64,000 nt of DNA from Eurosta solidaginis (lineage: Eukaryota > Arthropoda > Insecta > Diptera > Tephritidae): assembly GCF_040869045.1 (NCBI RefSeq), contig NC_090323.1, forward strand, positions 268,960,392 to 269,024,391, written 5' to 3'. A program made the translations under genes and the position numbers. Under the pieces are notes generated by a model that made no database searches, was not told where the DNA came from, and saw only the letters and a list, made by a program, of their open reading frames with translations. Below, piece by piece: positions 46,695-57,800 of this stretch (positions within the stretch are counted from its first letter, which is position 1; every line of letters begins with the position of its first letter).

Positions 46695-47640
46695 GATCTA
46701 CCTATTTCTGGATTGACACACTTACGCTTACACTTACCTTAAGCTTACATTCTGGATTCCCCTATACCGTAAGCAAAGATGTTGAAGCATCAAAATTCCG
46801 TGTAACCCATTTTTATAAATCCTAAAACTCCCGTTTCCATTTTATAGTCAGAATACGTGTGAAGCAAAAACTTTCTTACAAGGTCCCTCCTTTGATGCAT
46901 ACACCCCTTTCGTTGTTGGTGAAAAGCCAATTTCACTTGTGATTGCCCGTTAACTCTAATGGGGATGCGAGACCACAGTGATTATTATTGCTTACTCTCT
47001 GTCATAAACGCAATCAGAATCACAACCACCACCACCAACATCAACACCAACACATACGTAACATCCACCAACACCGTTTAGTCACTATCATTGTAATTGT
47101 TGTAATTGCTGGAACGAATTAAAATATGTATGAGTGTGTATATCAACATATGCCCAAAGTTACATGCAAATGTTTATGTGAATATATTTTGCTTATATGT
47201 GCGAGGTGTATGTTATATAACGCCGTATTGCCATAATGTGTTGCATCAAATTTAGCAGAGCGTTAAATAATTATAACAGATAATAATTCTTTGCAATCAA
47301 GAAAACACAAAAAGAAAAGGAATTAAATTAATTGTTTTCTGTGTTAATGCGCAGGATGTTTGGAATTTAGTCTTTCATTAAATTAACTAATTAGATCTGC
47401 TTATAATAAGTTGGTGCACAAATTGAGTCATTCTTGAATACTAAAATCCTCCGTTGTGGGATTTTTGAAGTCCGATATCTCAAGGAGAATGGATGTTTTC
47501 AAGGTCGATAAAAACTGATGTGATGTGAAGCTTAAAGAACAATTTAAATAAGTTATCCGCTATATTGACTCTCAAATATATATACTGAATTCTTAACTAG
47601 TATCGACATTATTAATAATAAATTAGCAAGGGCCTATTGC
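46695..47640. other. No gene; short CCA-rich patch
   Basis: A ccaccaccaccaacatcaac stretch lies near 47025-47050. The rest is AT-rich without features. Confidence 0.5.
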
Positions 47641-47649
47641 CCAACATAT

Positions 47650-48211
47650 TGTAACGAATTTAGTGCAATTCCTCTTATTTGCAACCTTCTACTAACGTTC
47701 GAATCACTAAACTGTTAAATAAATAATTCCACTATTCAATAATGCAAAATGGCCTTTATTAAAGTACTTCACAATAAAATTTATACTTCGTAACTGATAG
47801 CTTGCTTAAATCAACTGATTGTAGTGCCTCAGCTGTTGCTGCTTTTTTACTGTTTGGTTTCCTCGTTGACATATTTGTAGGCGCTTCTATTTCTAGAATT
47901 TACTAGTTAGTTATCAGCTGTAAATTTCTCAGCTATAACTACAGATGCACGATTTTATAGCTTCTCTCATAGCCCATGTGCGTGTATATGTGAGTGATTG
48001 CAAATGACTGCATGCTTTTGGGAATATCTCAGATAAATGCATGTGTTTGTGCGTTACTCTCCGCTGCTCGTACGTACATATGTGTAGACATAATGATTGA
48101 TTCGTTTATGTAGATACAAGTGACTGTTTGCTTTATTGTTGTTGTGGCTTCATTTGCTTAGCATCAAACTAGTGATGTGAGTATGACTTAGTGTGATTAA
48201 TATTCGTCACA
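47650..48211 (-). mobile_element. Solo LTR, same family, minus orientation
   Basis: The 562-bp block from tgtaacgaatttag to attcgtcaca is about 85-90% alike, by eye, to 33663-34236. It is flanked by ATAT (47646-47649, 48212-48215). No internal region is present. Confidence 0.85.
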
Positions 48212-48644
48212 ATATAAAGATTTTTCTTTTTTGTCTCATAAAGTCTTCCTCCAATCGCCTATGATTCCGAGCCATACTTTATGAAATTATGATGCGCTGC
48301 TCAGTTCATTAATATCTGTCAACAATGACAGTACTTCGCCTTGCCATCTCTTCTAGGGAGTACTGATATTGTGGCCATAACTAGTCCCTGCTCACATCAA
48401 CAAAAGAATGAAAGCCATTAAGAGAATGGCTCTGGTTCGAATCAGCGCCTGTCCTCCTTAAAACGCGAACTCGGGCACGAACATGGGCTATAAGCTCGTG
48501 AACGAATAACATTCTAGTATTCCGCAAGATTTTCTTCCGAGAGCACCCTTATTGAAATTTTCCTCTCAATTATTTTCTTGAACATACCGCCGCGGTCTGT
48601 ATGGAACCATTCTTATTCTGGCCACAGCGGCTAAGGGCACTTAG

Positions 48645-48975
48645 AATACACCCGCGGTCGGTATGCCTGTCGCAAGAGGAGACTAAAATACCAAATTGAT
48701 TCAAGGGGCTCCCAGCGCAATATATAGCTTCTCCAACCCAATTGTCAACCTCACCCGAGGCTCTGCCGACCCCGAATTCCTGGATCTAGGGGGTGGGAGA
48801 GCATTATGGCCTAGAAGGTTGCATGTGATCATACCAAATCGTTCCCGAGATGGACGGGCTAGTACCTTCATGGTGCTTGTTACCGGAACGTAGCGGATCT
48901 GCAAAGGATCATAAACATCGATAATACTCCCCAAGGCTTTCGGTGAGTGTCCTTATTGCTACATCAAAAACATAA
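48645..48975 (+). repeat. ACCCGCGG dispersed repeat, second good copy
   Basis: It starts acccgcggtcggtatgcctg and ends catcgataatactccccaag, gctttcggtgagtgtcctta and ttgctacatcaaaaac. It lacks about 50 bp of the 45903-46215 copy between cctcacc and gaggctc but extends further at the 3' end. Confidence 0.75.
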
Positions 48976-48979
48976 ACAG

Positions 48980-50970
48980 TAGGAATCATTCCGCCGCCTA
49001 GTAATTACCTTCATATTGTTGCACAGTGCTATCAACTTATAAATAGCCGGACTGCCAAATTTACTGTCTTGCTGGGGTCATCGTTCATTATCGCAATTAT
49101 ATCTAGTAAAGACTCCATAAGTTGAGAATTCAATAAGTTAGGGTCATTGTAATATCTCTACATATTTCATTATGTCTAAGCTAGGCTAAGTAATTGGGAG
49201 AGATTTTTTTACATTATATCTAAGTATTTGCTGCTCATATGCCTAGAAAATGTTGACTGGGAAAGTAATGCCAGCAAAAACAACACGCATAATTCTGCTC
49301 GTGAAGTCAAACAACAAAACGTTTCTTCACTTACACTTTCTGGCGACAAAGATCACCAAAGTTCAATTAATATGATCACTGCCCGAATAGCTATGCGATA
49401 TTGAATCACACCAAGAATGTTGAAGGCAAAGGCCTTAATAAACTATAACGAGTGGAGTGTGGTCTTTACTTGAATACTAATACGAAAAAGAAGCTTGAAG
49501 CTGAAATAATAACAAATATCGTAAAATGTTAAGGCCCTACTTATTTATGCAGGCGCTACGCTCCTGAGTTATTTATCAAATTATGCTAAAATAAATTCTT
49601 TTTAGTTAAATCTTCTGCGACTGTTCATCAGTTGAAAGTGAAACTGTGCTTAGTTCTCTGTCAAATGCTGATCGTAAGGCACCCTGCCATTGCGTACAGA
49701 GTGATTATCTTTTCTAGATCACAGTGACTAACGTACGCCAGTTGCTTATTCTGTCTATGCTAAAAACTTTAAAGGCAGTTCAATTTTAACTGAGTTGAAA
49801 AGGTGTTGTTTGTTTGTTTAAATTTAAAGTGCTAATTTTACCACAATTTACTTAAATGCTGAAGTAATACAGAAAATTTTAAGACAATGATTTGAATATG
49901 TGTTTAATTCGTGAAGCAATATTTATACTCATAAAATCGTGCAGAAAATTCTTTCTGGCTTACGCCAACACAATAATCAACAACAATCAGTGAAATCACA
50001 AATAATAGATCACTAAAGTTCAATTATCGATCACAATTGTCTAAGCATTTAACTGAACTAATAAATTTCCGATTAAAATACTATTAATTAACGACTTAGT
50101 TGTGTCATTAGTGGCAAATGCAATCAATTAATCAGATTGGCAAGTAAAGAGGTTAAGCATGTATTGTTAATTATAATTATTTAGAAGACTTTGAAAATAA
50201 TTATTAGTTACCAGCTGATTACTAGCTGCTAAGTGCATGCAAGGGGGAAGTGAAAGGCGTATAGAAGGTTTGCTTGTCAGTACATAGTACAAATTTCTAT
50301 ATGAAGGTAAGTAGTAATGCAACAATAAATAAGCTTTGACCTACCTGCTGCCTTTTCTTTCAAGCATTTATTTAATAGGGTGATTTAGTCGCTTTTCTTA
50401 ACAGATTTTTTTCCGATTTCAAGTATTCATAATCTTTTAGTCTAGAACAAATTATAAGCTAAAATTTCAACCAATTAAATACATTTTTTCGAACGACGTG
50501 TCGCTCTGGTCTGGGCTACAGTTTTAATGTCTACTGAGAAGGCTGTGCCCAAGGTCGGCCCAGATAGCCCAACCTTTTTTTCGCCATAAAAAAAGATATT
50601 CGTAAACCAAATGTACACAAAAATTACTAAAAATCAACGGGTTTTTCCTTTCTTAGAGATTTACACTTTTGCTAAAATTCTGTGATTTTTTGAATGAAGA
50701 AAAGTTTTTCTTTTCTTTTTAGTTTTCCAACTGAATTATTTTCTAAAAATAATTTTAAGAATAATTTTATGATGTAGTCTAACCTTAAAACTATTCATAA
50801 AATCATCTTAAGAAAGTAATTCAGGGGGTCAATTCACGTTGTATGAAGTTGTGAAGTGAAAGCATTTTGCACCACTTCATCTGATATGCGATTCAGTTTC
50901 AAAAAAAAAGTGATATTTATTGTCAAATTTTTTTCATTTAACGAAAATTTTTTCACCGTTGAATTTGCCC
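48980..50970. other. No gene seen
   Basis: The interval is AT-rich with no supported feature. Confidence 0.5.
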
Positions 50971-50978
50971 GTGAAAAA

Positions 50979-51100
50979 TCTGTATATATAAAAGAAAGTG
51001 GTGTTAGTTACACTATAACTCAAGAACGGATGACCCGATTTGACTGAAAATTGGTACGAGAGGTAGCTTAGAATCAGGAGACGGACATAGGATACTTTTT
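50979..51100 (+). mobile_element. Possible Helentron-related segment
   Basis: The stretch tctgtatatataaaagaaag, aactcaagaacggatgaccc and gatttgactgaaaattggta is the kind of phrase that accompanies Helentron-type elements in insects (an ACCGATTTGGCTGAAAT-like core). No replication protein is present. The assignment is from memory of the pattern only. Confidence 0.3.
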
Positions 51101-51109
51101 ATCCCGTCT

Positions 51110-51690
51110 GTATGGTTTTCCGAATCCGTCCGGGATCCCGTCGTGGTTATTTTGGGACTTTTTCGGGACTCTGTCAGGGTTATTTGGGGATTCCTCCGGG
51201 ATAATTTTTGGATGGTTTTCGGGATCCATCTGGAATCCAGTCGGGGTTATTTCGTGACATTCTCGGTATCCTTCAGGCATCATTTCTGGAGAGTTTTCGG
51301 GATGCATCTGGGATCACGTCGGGGTTATTTCGAGACATTCTCGGTATCTTTCAGGCATAATTTCTGGATAGTTTTCGGGATCTGTCCGGGATCACGTCGA
51401 GGTAATTTAGGGACCTTTCCCGGATGGTGCTTGGGGTCCATCCGGGGGCCCGTCAGGGTCATTTCGGATCTTTATCGAGACTATTTCGGGATCATTTGGG
51501 TATCCTTCAGGGATCGGTTCTGTGTGGTTATCTGGATCAGTCTAGAATTGCGTGGTTGTCATTTCGGAACTTTTTGGGACTATTCTGGGACCATTTGGAA
51601 ACCCTTCCGGGAGCATTTCTGGATGGTTTTCTGGATCCGTCCGCGATACCGTCGGTGTCATTTCGTAGCTTTTTCTGGATAATTTCGATC
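51110..51690. repeat. Minisatellite with a 78-bp period
   Basis: gttttcgggat recurs at 51215, 51293 and 51371, exactly 78 bp apart. Each unit carries ccgggatc, cgtcggggttatttcg and ttcaggcat..atttctgga. Later units are more diverged. Since 78 is 26 codons, the plus strand stays open (51143-51682) as a 26-residue repeat around FWxVFGIxxxSRRGYF. It looks like an accident of the period, not a gene. Confidence 0.8.
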
Positions 51691-51699
51691 AATGGTATC

Positions 51700-52200
51700 A
51701 AAAAGTTTCAGAAATTTTGTTTTATTTTTATAAAAGCGGTATTCATGTATAAATTGCCATGCATCGTGAAATGCCAAAATTTTGTGTCTACTGCTGTTTT
51801 CATGCTCAAGAAAAATGCAAAATTTTTCTTGAATATTTGCTTTCGATCTCAGTACTGCGCTTAATAATACCAAAATGAAAACTTTCGATTCAAGTATTTC
51901 GAAAATATGTATGTATTTTGTTTTGAAATACTTTCAGGGCCGCAATTACCCTGGGGCCCGGAAAGTTTTTAAGGGCTCGGTAAGGCAAAGCAGTATTGGC
52001 AGTACTCTAACTAGGATTTCATAGAAACATACATATTTTGTTGCTACAAAAAATTGTTTTAAAATTGAAAAATACCTAACTAAAATCATTAGCATCCGAG
52101 CAAATACTATGGGCCATAGTTATAGTCAGGCAATTTCGTAATGTTATCAAAGGTTTTACCGAGATTCGAACAGCGAATCACATGGTGAAACTTGCCGTTA
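51700..52200. other. No gene seen
   Basis: The interval shows no supported feature. Confidence 0.5.
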
Positions 52201-52204
52201 CTTT

Positions 52205-53035
52205 AACCACAGTAAATGTTTCTTTCTTTCTTTTCAGTTTCTCTCAGAAAAACATAATAATTGAACATTCAATTATTACTAGAGTTCGCCCAGTGGTAGA
52301 AATTCAACCACAGGAAAGGAAAGGAAAGGAAAGGAAGGAATATGGATGGAAGAGAAATGAAAGTAAAAGAAAGGAAATAAAAAGAAAATTAAAAGAAAGG
52401 AAAGGAAAGGAAAATAAAGAAAAGGTAAGGAAATGAAAGGAAGGGAAAGTAAAGGAAAGGAAACGAAAGGAAAGGAAATGAAAGGTAAGGAAAGGAAATG
52501 AAAGGAAAGGAAAGGAAAGCAAAGAAAAGAAAACAAAGGAAAGGAAAATAAAAGAATAGAATGGAAAAGAAAGGAAAGCAAAGAAAAGAAAAAAAACTGA
52601 GGAAAGGAAAATAAAAGAATATAATAGAAAAGAAAGGAAAGCAAAGGAAAGAAAAGAAATAGACTTGATGTATGATCAGCTACGTATTTTTGTTTAATTT
52701 TTATTGTGTTCAAAGCAACTCCTCGGTCATGCTCACGATTCAGCATAGTACACAAAAAGCAAGTACACACACACAGCGTGTCTATAGTATGAATAAGTGC
52801 ATGTGTAGTGGTGTTACTTTTATGTTAAATTTTTTATATTAAAATGATTTTTCAAATTTTTTTATTTGTGGATAACAATGCAGCTCAAAATTTCCTATCA
52901 ATACATATATAATTTGTATACCTTAGAATTACAGTTTAGCAGAAAACGGTTCCACATTTTTTCATCTTGTCTATTTATATATAAGATAAGTCGGTGTTAA
53001 GCTCATGAATTCTTAATAATAAACATTATATAATC
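52205..53035 (+). repeat. Dispersed repeat, interrupted copy (pair of 36172-36300)
   Basis: cagtaaatgtttctttcttt and attgaacattcaattatta (to 52277), then cggtgttaagctcatgaatt from about 52992, match the uninterrupted copy at 36172-36300. About 0.7 kb (52278-52985) has been inserted between the halves. Confidence 0.6.
52278..52985 (-). mobile_element. Inserted fragment of the 55248-57800 family, with GGAAA tract
   Basis: The block ctagagttcgcccagtggta, then a (GGAAA)n-like purine tract (about 52311-52660), then cctcggtcatgctcacgatt, tgtctatagtatgaataagt and aaaacggttccacatttt is the reverse complement of 57345 down to 56401. The tract lengths differ (about 350 versus 400 bp). The Phe/Ser-rich minus ORFs over the tract are low-complexity shadows. 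Confidence 0.75.
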
Positions 53036-53037
53036 CA

Positions 53038-53495
53038 TTGGTGCGGTCAAAACTGGAATATGCCTCTGTTATTTGGAATACAATTTATTCTGTTCATTCA
53101 CTAAGACTGCAAGGAGTACAGAGAAGATTCGTTCGATTTTCTCTTCAACTCCTTCATTTTTCTGATCCTATTCCTTCGTGTAGTGCTCTTTGCACCCTCA
53201 TAAGCATGAAGTCACTTTTGTCTAGATGGTCTAGCTAATCCCTCATGTTTATTTATTTATTTTGTGGTTTGATTTGCGGTTTGATTAACGACCCGGTACT
53301 TCTGGGGAAAATTACGTTCAATGTTCCGTGCAGAACGCTTCGTACGCAATATCTATTTGACGTCAAAGTAATCATAGCTAACTATTTTAATTATGACCCT
53401 ATTTCAAGGGCACTCGCAGAGTTTATCAATATTTTCTCTCCTCTTGACCTAGACTTCGCACTCCCGAGATCATGTTTTGGTACTAAAGTTGAATC
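53038..53495 (+). pseudogene. LINE ORF2 C-terminal fragment
   Basis: The plus strand reads LVRSKLEYASVIWNTIYSVH and LRLQGVQRRFVRFSL, then after a stop near 53236 GLINDPVLLGKITFNVPCRT, LRTQYLF and NYDPISRALAEFIN. This is the region after the RT fingers in CR1/Jockey-like ORF2 proteins. It is truncated at both ends and runs directly into the LTR at 53500. Confidence 0.7.
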
Positions 53496-53499
53496 ATAT

Positions 53500-53925
53500 T
53501 GTGACGAATATTACCATCTCTAAGGTTATTAAATAAAGACACAACAACATTTAAGAAAGCTACATAAACACATTAATCATTATATACACACATACATACA
53601 ATCAGCAGAGAGATACTCACAAACGCATGTCATCATCAGCGAAGTCGTACTCACATATATACACACGCATATGGTTCCACACTACAAATACACGCCGGTA
53701 TGGCTGGTGACCAGGTAGAGGATTCTAGAATAAGAAACATCTAGACATTTGGGCAGAGAGTATAAAAGCAGTAGAAGATGAGTAGTCCGTAATCAGTTTG
53801 ATTTAAGCACTCTGTCAGTTGCGAAGTGAACTTTAATTGCGAAGTACTTTGAAAGTAGTTTAATAAAGACCATTTTGTTATACAGAATATTGAAGTGTTT
53901 TTTTTCAACAGTTTAGCGATACAAA
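53500..53925 (+). mobile_element. LTR of the same family, 3' end lost
   Basis: It starts TGTGACGAATATTACC directly after ATAT (53496-53499). It has a TATA box (53761-53767), the conserved aatcagtttgatttaagcac and an aataaa signal (53862-53867). Similarity to the other LTRs ends after caacagtttagcgat and acaaacgtaggcag. A second ATAT duplicate was not found. A 49-codon ORF starting ATGAGTGCTTC follows (about 53944) and could be a scrap of an internal region, but I recognise no domain. Confidence 0.7.
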
Positions 53926-53949
53926 CGTAGGCAGAAAAAAGAAATGAGT

Positions 53950-54700
53950 GCTTCAAGCGAAATTTCAAATACCCAGCCAGTAAATGCGGGTCGATTTCGC
54001 CAAGGGCCCGACGATATATTTCCTTTTAATATTATGGTGTCCTTTCACTCTGCCATTATACTCTTAACTGTGAGCATTTATGCTCTGCAATGAAGATTAT
54101 GCTATGGAAACATAAGCTCTCAGTATGGGAAAGAGGCATACTGAGTGCGATATTCAATCTAAAAAGCTAAAACCCGGCTACCATGGAGCGGCTATAACCG
54201 CGCAACACTGTTTTGCTCGGTGAGGCTATGCATATTTGTACTGTGTAATCTGCTACAGGGACCTAAGTTTTCATCCAGGCAGCGTATAATTTCATCTGCA
54301 ATAATTCATGGGAAACTAGACAGAACTCATACGGCATATGGAAATAATTTGGAATAATCTAGTCAGGCCCTTTACATAAAACATGGAACAGTGCCCGCAA
54401 ATACGCTACCATACCTTTCGAATACTGGAGCATGTCGAGGCCCTGAACAGAGTTAAGAACCAAAGGCCATATTTAGACACGGCTCAAGCTGTTTATGTAT
54501 TTTAATCTATAATTTTCTATTCAGGCACCGTTTGAAATCGGTATAAAACTTATAATCCTCCAATTTGTAATTCAAAATACTTTAATTGGCGAAAATGCGC
54601 CTCATGTGCTCTTTTTGGTATCTTTAAAGTATTAAATAATTTAACTTCGCACAAACCCTAAGAAAATTTTTTCTCATAATAAAGAAGGCATATAACAAGG
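53950..54700. other. No gene seen apart from the 49-codon ORF
   Basis: No supported feature beyond the short ORF mentioned with the LTR. Confidence 0.45.
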
Positions 54701-54709
54701 CTAAGGTTA

Positions 54710-54990
54710 GGTTGAACTGGCCGGTCAATAAAGATCTTAAAGTGTCTATAATGCTGCCAGAACTTGATTGAAGGCCAAACGGAAGAACCCTAATTAGGTG
54801 CCAGGACATACGTTATACAATAACTCCATTTTTCTAGGACCTAGCTTAATTGCTGCCTCGAGATCATGGAACTCTGCCACCCCTAATAGCTGGATCCTTA
54901 ACCTGGCGAGCGCAGGTCACGAATACAGAACTCAAACTGCTCAAACGGTTCATCCTGCAGCTCACATTTCTGCCATTTCATAAATAACAC
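54710..54990 (-). pseudogene. R1/I-type LINE relic: C-terminus and 3' UTR
   Basis: The 3' UTR has the complement of ggttgaactggccggtcaat. The minus strand ends IQLLGVAEFHDLEAAIKLG and KMELLYNVCPGT in a shifted frame, matching the tails at 341-650 and 16090-16640. Confidence 0.6.
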
Positions 54991-55455
54991 CACATATCCT
55001 GCCGGGCTCCTACATATATTCCACGTCCATCTCTAGTACTTGTGCCAACTTTGCAACATAAATGTTGATAACTTATTTTCAACTTTATATTAAACGTGAT
55101 ATGATTGAATTAAATTGAATGTGAAAGATGTCAATAATTTGCTCTAATTGTAAGTATTTTATTTACACAAAATAATAATTTTTATTTTATTGCCAACATT
55201 AATAACTTCGTGACAATATGTGTGCGTGTATGTGGGTATGGCTTTTTTATAATCAGCGTGCTTTGCACACAGAGTATATTAACTTTCATTGGATAACGGT
55301 TGGTTGTACAGGTATAAGGGAATCGAGATAGATTTAGACTTCCATATATCAAAATCATCAGTATCGAAAAACAATTCGATTGAGCCATGTCCGTCCGTCC
55401 GTCCGTCCGTTAACACGATAACTTGAGTAAATATTAAGATAATAAAAAAAAAGTT

Positions 55456-55800
55456 AAGGCGCGATAACCTCCGAAGAGATCTAAGGCCGAGCTTCTCTTC
55501 CAATTTGCGTCGTGATCCTCTTGATTTTCCCTACAAATTGGCCGGACGGGACCTACATGATTTTATGCCTACTCCGAACGGCATCTGCAAGGCAGATGAG
55601 TTTTCACTGAGAGCTTTGCATGGCAGAAATACACCCGGAGTGCTTGCCAAACACTGCCGAGGGGCGACCCCGCTTAGAAAAATTTTCTTCTAATTGAAAA
55701 AACTTATTTCTAAAATCTTTGATGTTGCCTTGCCCGGGGTTTGAACCCAGGGCATCCGGTGTGGTAGGCGGAGCACGCTACATCACACCACGGTGGCCAC
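55456..55800 (-). mobile_element. tRNA-derived SINE, copy D
   Basis: The complete-looking minus copy runs from ggtggccacc (55800 side) through the B-box complement (ggggtttgaacccagggc) to aaggcgcgataacctcc at 55456. It aligns over its full length with 30370-30728. The flanks attaagat (left) and gaagat (right) may be a target duplication. It interrupts the dispersed element between ttgagtaaat and caccaaatttgg. Confidence 0.85.
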
Positions 55801-56714
55801 CGAAGATCACCAAATTTGGTACACTAGCTTATCTGGACCCTGAATGGTATTGAAAATGAGCAAAATCGGATGATAACCACGCCCACTTTTTATATATATA
55901 AAATTTTGGAAAACACAAAAAATCTGATAATTTAGTAAATAATACACCTCGAATGCTGAAATTTAAAATGTGGACTCATATTGAGACTCTTGATAAAAAT
56001 TTAGAAAAAATTTTTAAAATGGGCGTGGCACAGCCCACTTGTGATAAAATCAATTTTACAAATATTATTAATCATAAATCAAAATTCGTTAAACCCATTG
56101 TAACAAAATTCAGCAGGGATGTTGCCTTTACTATAAGAAATGCTTTGAAGAAAAATTTACGAAATCGGTTAAGGACCACGCCCACTTTTATACAAAAGAT
56201 TTTTACAAGGGTCGTGGGCGAATAAAATAAACTATATCTTTGCAAAAAAGAGTTTTTTTATCAATGGTATTTCATTTCCCAAGTGGATTTATAACAATAA
56301 ATAGGAAAAACTTCAAATTTAAAAAAATGGGCGTGGCACCGACTCTTTTATGACTAAGCAATTTTCTATGTTTCGGAAGCCATAACTCGAAGAAAAATTA
56401 ACGGATCGTAATAAAATGTGGAACCGTTTTCTGCTAAACTATAATTCTAAGGTATACAAATTATATACATATGTATTGATAGGAAATTTTGAGCTGCACT
56501 GTTATCCATAAATTAAAAAAATTTGAAAAATCATTTTAATATAAAGAATTTTACATAAAAGTCACACCACTACACATGCACTTATTCATACTATAGACAC
56601 GCTGTGTGTGTGTACTTGCTTTTTGTGTACTATGCTGAATCGTGAGCATGACCGAGGAGTTGCTTTGTACACAATAAAAGTTAAACAAAAATACATAGCT
56701 GATCATGCATCAAG

Positions 56715-57112
56715 TCTATTTCTTTTCTTTTCTTTGCTTTCCTTTCTTTTCCATCCATTCTTTTATTTTCCTTTCCTTTGTTTTATTTCTTTGCTTTCCT
56801 TTCCTTTCTTTTCCTTTCTTTTTCTTTCTTTTCCTTTCCTTTAGTTTCCTTCCATCTTTTCTTTTCCTTTCCTTTCCATTCCCTTTATTTCCTTTTCTTT
56901 CCCTTCCTTTCCATTTCTTTTCTTTCCTGTCCTTTCCTTTCCTTTCCTTTTCTTTATTTTCCTTTTCTATCTTTTAATTTTCTTTTTATTTCCTTTTTAT
57001 TACTTTCTTTTCTCTTCCATTCATACTCCTTAGTCTTCTTTCCTTCCTTTCTTTTCTTTTCCTTTCCTTTCCTTTCCTTTCCTTTCCTTTCCTTTCCTTT
57101 TCCTACCTTTTG
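56715..57112. repeat. (TTTCC)n pyrimidine tract
   Basis: About 400 bp consist of tttcc/ttttc units, ending in ten perfect tttcc repeats (about 57055-57100). The ORFs here (56608-57131) are Phe/Ser/Leu-rich shadows. The complementary purine tract lies at 52311-52660. Confidence 0.85.
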
Positions 57113-57800
57113 TTTACGAGAAGCAGATTGATTAAATCATACCCTTCCTGCCAGAGCAATATAAAATTTCCCTATTTTGAGCTTACTTATTCATTATATT
57201 ACCCATCGAATGTTCCTGTTATTATATTAAAATGACAAATTATATTTCTTTTATTTTCATTTCCCTTCCGTTGATTTTCCTTCCTTTCCTTTCCTGTCCT
57301 TTCATTCGTGTGGTTAAATTTCAATCACTGGGCGAACTCTAGTAACATTAAATTGGAAAACACTAAAATTTTTGCAAATGGGTGTGCCACCGCCCCTTTT
57401 ACGACTAAGTAATTTTCTATTTTCGGGAGCCATAACTCGAAAAAAATTAACATACCGTAATGAAATTGTGTACACATATTTTCCTTATAGCAGAAAATAT
57501 TTCTAGTATAAATGGACGGAATCGGTTAAAGACCACGGCAACTTAGATATAAAACAAGTTTAAAAGGGTCGTAGACTAGAATAATAAGCTATAACTTAGC
57601 AAAAAATAGTTTTGAATCAATGATATTTCAGTTATCAAGTTTTACTCTAAGAGGAAATGGGGAGACCCTTTTTTTTAAACGGGCGATGCCACGTGTTTTG
57701 TAGAAAAGTAATTTATCTGAAATTAAATGTACAATTGAAGCTCACGCTGAGTATATAATATTCGGTTACACCCGAACTTAGACACCTTTACTTGTTTTAT

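Larger units (their letters stand above)
55248..57800 (-). mobile_element. 2.5-kb dispersed non-autonomous element, carrying a SINE
   Basis: On the minus strand the head is aagttcgggtgtaaccgaat followed by atactcagcgtgagc. The tail is atatactctgtgtgcaaagc then acgctgattata, so the ends share an inverted actcagcgtg/cacgctga core. Near the tail are five tandem ccgt units (55388-55410). The interior has gggcgtggc phrases, a long (TTTCC)n tract (about 56715-57112) and the block shared with 52278-52985. A SINE lies at 55456-55800. No transposase is seen. The short ORF 55953-56225 has no domain. Confidence 0.7.

Noticed and set aside
51143..51682. 179-codon plus ORF as a real repeat protein
   Set aside because: Its openness follows from the 78-bp period. 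There is no promoter, and the overlapping frame at 51424-51864 is equally open.
52279..52770. 163-codon minus ORF rich in Phe, Ser and Leu
   Set aside because: It is the translation of the GGAAA tract's pyrimidine strand. All frames of such tracts stay open, and the inverted copy at 56608-57131 behaves the same way.
56608..57131. Three overlapping Phe-rich plus-strand ORFs
   Set aside because: They are low-complexity shadows of the TTTCC tract.
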